Positions 60,040-64,000 of a stretch of DNA of 64,000 bases are shown one piece after another; within the stretch, counting starts at the first letter, position 1; each line of letters opens with the position of its first letter. Made by a program: the position numbers and the translations under genes. The stretch is from Paenibacillus taichungensis (lineage in GTDB: Bacteria > Bacillota > Bacilli > Paenibacillales > Paenibacillaceae). The stretch lies in contig NZ_JABMCC010000121.1 in the NCBI RefSeq assembly GCF_013359905.1, positions 186,001-250,000 on the forward strand, given 5' to 3'. The notes beneath the pieces were generated by a model that had not been told where the DNA came from, made no database searches, and saw nothing but the letters and a program-made list of their open reading frames with translations.

Positions 60040-60780
60040 TTATTCTGCCGCAGGGGCAGGGTGCATAATGAATTGTCTGGCCAAGTCAGTGGCCGGATTG
60101 TCAAAAAAATGAGCTGTCGGCTGGCGTTCCAGCAGTGTCTGATTGCCCATAAACCAGGTGGTTGTACTGAATGATTGTGCCTGTTCCTGATCATGGGTAA
60201 CCCAGACGAGCGAAGTACCTTCCTGCTGGCTCCAGCGGGTCAATTGCTCTTCCACCAGGCGTGCGTTGGTCCGATCCAGGGAAGCAGTCACTTCATCCAG
60301 CAGTAGGACCTCAGGACGCAGCATCATGGAACGAATAAGAGCTATGCGCTGTTTCTCCCCACCGGAGAGGTCGATGGCCCGCTTATGAATATCAAGATTC
60401 TCCAATCCCATACCTGTAAGCAGGCGTCGGGCGAGATCCTGATCGTATGGCTGCCTGTGAAGCAGATGCACTGTTTTCAGGTTATCTTCCACACTGCCTG
60501 CCAGCATGACAGCTTGCTGTGCGACATAAGTCATGCGTGTGCGCCAGATACGAGGGTCCGAATCCCGATAAGAAATTCCTTTCCAGATCAGGTCTCCTTC
60601 ATCAGGAATATCCAGCAGGGCGAGAATGCGGAGCAATGTGCTCTTCCCTTGGCCGGATGCACCGAGTATGGCAATACGTTCTCCCTGATCCACTTCTGCG
60701 TTCACATGTTCAAATAAAATACGCTGCTCGGTTAAACCGATACGTTTTACTAGTTTATCAATGGTTAAAAGTGTGGACAA
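60040..60780 (-). CDS. fetA: Iron export ATP-binding protein FetA
   Basis: The 246-residue ATPase has Walker A GASGQGKST, Q-loop YVAQQAVMLAGSVEDNL, signature LSGGEKQR, Walker B VLLLDEVTASLD and switch His in WVTHDQEQA. The short C-terminal tail with FDNPATDLARQF is typical of FetA-like members. The start is TTG, with AAAGGA about ten bases upstream. It is first in the fetA-fetB unit. A Fur/PerR-like palindrome stands about 65 bases upstream. Confidence 0.88.
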   Translation of the reverse strand: MSTLLTIDKLVKRIGLTEQRILFEHVNAEVDQGERIAILGASGQGKSTLLRILALLDIPDEGDLIWKGISYRDSDPRIWRTRMTYVAQQAVMLAGSVEDNLKTVHLLHRQPYDQDLARRLLTGMGLENLDIHKRAIDLSGGEKQRIALIRSMMLRPEVLLLDEVTASLDRTNARLVEEQLTRWSQQEGTSLVWVTHDQEQAQSFSTTTWFMGNQTLLERQPTAHFFDNPATDLARQFIMHPAPAAE

Positions 60781-60843
60781 AGTCGGGTCGTCCTTTCATC
60801 CGTGATCTGCAATCATCTTAGCAAAAATACGAAAAAATTGAAA

Positions 60844-60858
60844 TGAGAGTGAATCTCA
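60844..60858. promoter_or_regulatory. Possible Fur/PerR-type palindrome upstream of fetAB
   Basis: TGAGAGTGAATCTCA has perfect outer arms TGAGA/TCTCA and matches roughly 11 of 15 positions of the Fur-family consensus. It lies between fetA and the divergent oxidoreductase gene. Confidence 0.35.
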
Positions 60859-61008
60859 ATTAGATCATTGAACTTAGAGCATGGAATGTAAGAGATGAAA
60901 CGGGTCTGACGCAAGCGGTTCTTTTTGGTAAAATAAAGAAGACTCCGTGTTGGCCTAATCGAGATCGTGATCTTTTTAAAATATGTTGATATCAGGGGAG
61001 GCTTTATG

Positions 61009-62010
61009 ATGACGAAAGTTGTTGGACGGGACAAAGTGAATTGGGGCATTATGGGTACAGGATGGATTGCATCCCAGTTCGCACGAGATCTGGAGCATGC
61101 CGGAAACGCCGTAAAAGCGGCGGTGGGTTCACGAACATCCGGAAGCGCAGAGAAGTTTGCAGCTGAATATGGTTTTGCACGCGCTTACGGTTCATATGAA
61201 GAGATGCTTCAGGACCCTGAAGTGGATATTATTTATGTGGCAACACCGCATCCGCTACATAAGGAAAATGTACTTGCTTGTCTGGAAGCGGGCAAAGCAG
61301 TACTCTGCGAGAAACCGTTTACGATGAATGCCCGTCAGCTGGAGCAACTGGTGGAGAAGGCGCGTGAGCGCAATCTTTTTCTTATGGAAGGTATGTGGAC
61401 ACGCTTTCTGCCACCAATCACCCAAGCGAGAGCATGGATTGCGGAAGGCAGAATCGGCGAGGTACGTTTGGTCAAAGCAGACTTTGGTTTCCGCGTAGGC
61501 TGGGAGCCGGAAGGCAGGTTGCTTAACCCGGATCTGGGTGGAGGTGCTCTGCTTGATGCAGGGGTATATCCGATCTCCTTCGCGTCCATGATTTTTGGCG
61601 AGCAGCCTCAGCATGTGTGGAGTACGGCGAACATTGGACAGACGGGTGTGGACGAACAGTTCTCCGTACTATTGTCTTATTCCGAAGGTCGTTCTGCATC
61701 GCTGAATGGGGCCATTCGTCTTAACTTGAGTAACGAAGCTATCATATATGGCACGGAAGGGTACATTCGTTTACCACTTTTCCTGGCAGGCAAAGAAGCT
61801 TATCTGCATGTGAACGGTCAGGACGAACCGGAGACATTTATCGATGACCGGACGTGTATTGGATATGCGTTTGAAGCGGAGGAAGCAGGTCGCTGCATCC
61901 TGGAAGGACGTACGGAGAGCAGAACGATCCAACTGGACGAATCCCTGGAAATCATGAAGCTGATGGACACGATTCGTGGGCAGTGGGGTCTGCGGTACAA
62001 ATCCGAGTAA
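61009..62010 (+). CDS. Gfo/Idh/MocA family oxidoreductase
   Basis: The 333-residue enzyme has an N-terminal Rossmann domain with WGIMGTGWIASQFA, YVATPHPLHKE and the catalytic Lys in CEKPFTMN. The C-terminal domain has GMWTRFLPPI and GGGALLDAGVYPISFASM, typical of the dimeric dihydrodiol or 1,5-anhydrofructose dehydrogenase-like branch. It should oxidise or reduce a sugar or cyclic diol with NAD(P). AGGGGAGG is upstream; ATG 61009 gives better spacing than ATG 61006. The substrate is unknown. A gap of 21 bases links it to pcp. Confidence 0.87.
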   Translation: MTKVVGRDKVNWGIMGTGWIASQFARDLEHAGNAVKAAVGSRTSGSAEKFAAEYGFARAYGSYEEMLQDPEVDIIYVATPHPLHKENVLACLEAGKAVLCEKPFTMNARQLEQLVEKARERNLFLMEGMWTRFLPPITQARAWIAEGRIGEVRLVKADFGFRVGWEPEGRLLNPDLGGGALLDAGVYPISFASMIFGEQPQHVWSTANIGQTGVDEQFSVLLSYSEGRSASLNGAIRLNLSNEAIIYGTEGYIRLPLFLAGKEAYLHVNGQDEPETFIDDRTCIGYAFEAEEAGRCILEGRTESRTIQLDESLEIMKLMDTIRGQWGLRYKSE

Positions 62011-62031
62011 ATAGACAGGAGTGGAAAAGCG

Positions 62032-62652
62032 ATGGTGAAAATTCTGATCTCCGGATTTGAACCTTTTGGCGGGGATGCTGTGAATCCGACGGGAGAACTG
62101 ATGGAGGCACTTGCGCATGAAGTGATAGAGGGAGCGGATCTGAAAACAGTGCTGCTGCCTGTACACTTCGATGAATGTGCGGATCTGCTAATCGCAGAGA
62201 TGGAATCCTATCAACCGGATGTCGTCATCGCCTGTGGTTTGGCCAAAGGCAGGACAGCTATTACACCTGAACGGATTGCTGTTAATGTCAAAGATATTCC
62301 TCCTGGCTCCTATGCGGACAACCAAGGGCAGAATCCCGTGGACGAGCTCATAGTGGAAGGCAGCCCGGATGGCCTGTTCTCCACATTGCCGATTCGTGCA
62401 ATGGTGAATAACATGGGGGCAGCAGGCATCCCGGCTGCGGTGTCCAATACGGCAGGCACGTATATTTGCAACAATACGATGTACCGGGTGCTGGATCATA
62501 TTCGGTTGAAGCAGCTTCCGATTCGTGCCGGATTTGTACATTTTCCAGCTTCAACGGAGATGGCTGTGCTTCAGCCTTCGGTGCCGTCACTGCCCATCCC
62601 CATGATGCTGGATGCTCTGCGGGTTATGATTCGCACGGTAGTGGCGGAGTAA
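62032..62652 (+). CDS. pcp: Pyroglutamyl-peptidase I
   Basis: The 206-residue cysteine peptidase has the Pcp active site: Glu in the GLAKGRTAITPERIAVN block, nucleophile Cys in AGTYICNNTMYRVLDHI, and His in RAGFVHFPA. The N terminus ILISGFEPFGGDAVNPTGEL is also characteristic. It removes N-terminal pyroglutamate from peptides in the cytoplasm. Length equals that of B. subtilis Pcp within a few residues. AGGAGTGG precedes the ATG. It is followed by a strong terminator. Confidence 0.95.
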   Translation: MVKILISGFEPFGGDAVNPTGELMEALAHEVIEGADLKTVLLPVHFDECADLLIAEMESYQPDVVIACGLAKGRTAITPERIAVNVKDIPPGSYADNQGQNPVDELIVEGSPDGLFSTLPIRAMVNNMGAAGIPAAVSNTAGTYICNNTMYRVLDHIRLKQLPIRAGFVHFPASTEMAVLQPSVPSLPIPMMLDALRVMIRTVVAE

Positions 62653-62706
62653 TTGAGTTTGGATCAACATTTTGTATAGGTTTGGTTTGTCGTTGAATAA
62701 ATTAAT

Positions 62707-62756
62707 AAGGGCTGTCCTATTGTCATGAATATGACGTTATAGGACAGCCCTTTGTA
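62707..62756. terminator. Rho-independent terminator
   Basis: AAGGGCTGTCCTAT (62707-62720) pairs perfectly with ATAGGACAGCCCTT (62739-62752), and TGTCAT/ATGACG extends the stem inward. It ends the oxidoreductase-pcp unit. The following 190 bases up to mqnD hold only a weak AACGA/TCGTT inverted repeat and no gene that I can see. Confidence 0.88.
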
Positions 62757-62943
62757 TTATCTAACGAAATAGAGTCACGCTAATGGGCGGGTTTCCGCAG
62801 ATAATGGAACCTAACGAACTCCAGAATCGTTATTTTGCCGTTCATTTGTTTTTTCTGTCTTTTCACTGAGATTTATCCCCAATAGAAAATAGAAAAACGA
62901 GATTGATACAGCCTCATTGATGTTTTGTATTAATGCTGGCGAA

Positions 62944-63786
62944 TTAGATCCGTAACAAATCCAGATCAAACTCGGGAACAAGTCCTTCTTTCATCGCTCG
63001 TCCAAGCAACGCTGTAATTGCACCGTAACCGTCATCGCCCAGGTTGGCGCTGAACTCGTTAACGTACAGGCCAATATGCTGCGCAGTTACATCAGGGTCC
63101 ATCTCTTGTGCATGTTCCATAACGTATGCTTTGGACTCATCCGGATGCGCCCAAGCGTATTCCACTGAGGCACGTGCCCAACCTGCAAGAGCGTGAGCAT
63201 CCAGGTTACGACGGGCGATGATTGCACCCAGCGGGATTGGCAGGCCCGTGTCGCTTTCCCACCAGTTACCGAGATCTGTCATAAGTTTGAGATCATAATT
63301 CTGGTACGTGAAACGTGCTTCATGGATAACCAAACCTGCATCGATCTTGCCATCCCGTACAGCAGGCATAATCTGGTCGAATGGCATAACGACAATCTCA
63401 CCTACACCGCCGGGAACATTTTGTGCTGCCCAGAGACGGAATAACAGGTAGGCTGTTGAACGTTCGCTCGGCACGGCAACTCGGCGTCCCGAGAGATAGG
63501 CTGGATCGGTTGTACCGTTAGCGGTCAGAACCAGCGGACCACATCCTCTGCCAAGTGCGCCGCCCGCAGGCAAGAGCGCATAATCATTCAGCACATAAGG
63601 CAGTGCTGCATAGGATATTTTCATAACTTCAGGTGTATCTGGTCCATCCGGATTTGCCGCAAGGCCGTTGGTAATATCGATGTCCGCATAACGGACATCA
63701 AGCTCAGGTGCACCAGGAATCAGTCCATGCACCCAGGCGTGAAAGATAAATGTATCGTTAGGACAAGGGGAAAATGCAATTTTCAT
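62944..63786 (-). CDS. mqnD: 1,4-dihydroxy-6-naphthoate synthase MqnD
   Basis: The 280-residue enzyme has the MqnA/MqnD two-lobe fold with the start MKIAFSPCPNDTFIFHAWVH, which is diagnostic for MqnD. DIDITNGLAANP, MKISYAALPYVLNDYALLPA, VAVPSERSTAYLLFRLWAA and IDAGLVIHEARFTYQNYDLK follow. It converts cyclic dehypoxanthinyl futalosine to 1,4-dihydroxy-6-naphthoate in the futalosine route to menaquinone. Its ATG overlaps the stop of the futalosine hydrolase gene, so the two are coupled. AGGTAC-type and GGGAGG sites lie upstream. Confidence 0.94.
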   Translation of the reverse strand: MKIAFSPCPNDTFIFHAWVHGLIPGAPELDVRYADIDITNGLAANPDGPDTPEVMKISYAALPYVLNDYALLPAGGALGRGCGPLVLTANGTTDPAYLSGRRVAVPSERSTAYLLFRLWAAQNVPGGVGEIVVMPFDQIMPAVRDGKIDAGLVIHEARFTYQNYDLKLMTDLGNWWESDTGLPIPLGAIIARRNLDAHALAGWARASVEYAWAHPDESKAYVMEHAQEMDPDVTAQHIGLYVNEFSANLGDDGYGAITALLGRAMKEGLVPEFDLDLLRI

Positions 63787-64000
63787 GATGTAAGTACCTC
63801 CCGTAAAATGGAACTTGCAGCCTGGAGCGCATCCAGAGCATCCTTGATGCGCCAGGCGTCGCGGTCGCGTGGACCGACCGCGTTGGATATAGCCCGCAGT
63901 TCGAGTGCTGGTATGCCGAACTGCTGGGCTGCAGTTGCTACGCCGAAGCCTTCCATGCCTTCGGCGGCGGCATCTGGCACGCGGCGCAGCAGCTCCGCGG
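63783..64000 (-). CDS. mqnB: Futalosine hydrolase MqnB, 3' part
   Basis: The last 72 codons are present; the 5' part lies beyond the window. The sequence includes DAAAEGMEGFGVATAAQQFG and PALELRAISNAVGPRDRDAW, matching the C terminus of nucleoside-phosphorylase-fold futalosine hydrolases (MEGFGVA with the ribose-binding Met-Glu, and ISN). It removes hypoxanthine from futalosine one step before MqnC and MqnD. Four-base overlap with mqnD supports the assignment. Confidence 0.9.
   Translation of the reverse strand, partial: AELLRRVPDAAAEGMEGFGVATAAQQFGIPALELRAISNAVGPRDRDAWRIKDALDALQAASSILREVLTS

Noticed and set aside
62757..62943. Possible further copy of a Paenibacillus-type intergenic repeat
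   Set aside because: Only a short AACGA/TCGTT inverted pair is visible and it shows no similarity to the two long palindromic repeats.
1..64000. CRISPR arrays, rRNA, tRNA genes and prophage modules
   Set aside because: I saw no regularly spaced repeats, no rRNA or tRNA-like sequences, and no phage structural genes.

Overview
This 64 kb window looks like chromosome of a Gram-positive, endospore-forming Paenibacillus-type bacterium. The signs are strong GGAGG ribosome-binding sites with many TTG and GTG starts, several YesM/YesN-type two-component systems, LplB/YtcP-type sugar permeases without their own ATPase, a CotH-family protein, many lipobox lipoproteins, and menaquinone genes of the futalosine route (mqnD and part of mqnB). 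Genus is inferred from gene content only. There are no rRNA, tRNA or CRISPR features, and no complete insertion sequence or prophage.

Layout. 1-4.3 kb: end of an amino-acid ABC ATPase, a small lipoprotein, a DUF4190 protein, and a YhgE/Pip membrane protein with its TetR regulator. 4.5-19.0 kb: a uronate-polysaccharide locus (tautomerase, two sugar permeases, response regulator, sensor kinase, SDR dehydrogenase, heparinase II/III-type lyase, binding lipoprotein, and a 1441-residue secreted esterase/CBM/beta-helix protein). Two copies of a ~190 bp palindromic repeat flank its last two genes. 19.4-22.1 kb: secreted CotH-like protein and a CatB-type acetyltransferase. 22.4-30.7 kb: a DesK/DesR-like two-component system, then an Opp-type transporter with all five components. 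30.8-33.2 kb: HU, cold-shock protein, tyrosine recombinase and a small exported protein. 33.4-41.8 kb: a YesN/YesM pair with its own sugar-binding lipoprotein, then mglBAC for galactose-type sugar uptake. 42.5-46.9 kb: a histidine kinase followed by lpxC-lpxD-lpxA. 47.0-51.1 kb: MarR regulator and a heterodimeric ABC exporter. 51.3-54.1 kb: an ADP-ribose operon (Nudix/NrtR-like regulator, NADAR, PARG-like, TARG1-like). 54.3-60.8 kb: siderophore uptake, an AraC regulator with a binding-protein domain, and fetAB. 61-64 kb: oxidoreductase, pyroglutamyl peptidase, mqnD, mqnB.

Three things stand out. First, lpxC, lpxD and lpxA, the first three committed acyl steps of lipid A synthesis, lie in one AT-rich operon in what otherwise looks like a monoderm genome. 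All catalytic residues I could place are kept, and the promoter-RBS region is a ~100 bp duplicate of the one in front of the neighbouring histidine kinase. Second, the HU gene ends on T_TTA_AAC immediately before its stop codon. A -1 slip there would enter a 68-codon frame that looks protein-like and has no conventional start of its own. Third, NADAR, PARG-like and TARG1-like ADP-ribose hydrolases are packed in one operon under an NrtR-like regulator with paired palindromic operators, which suggests a dedicated ADP-ribosylation-reversal module.
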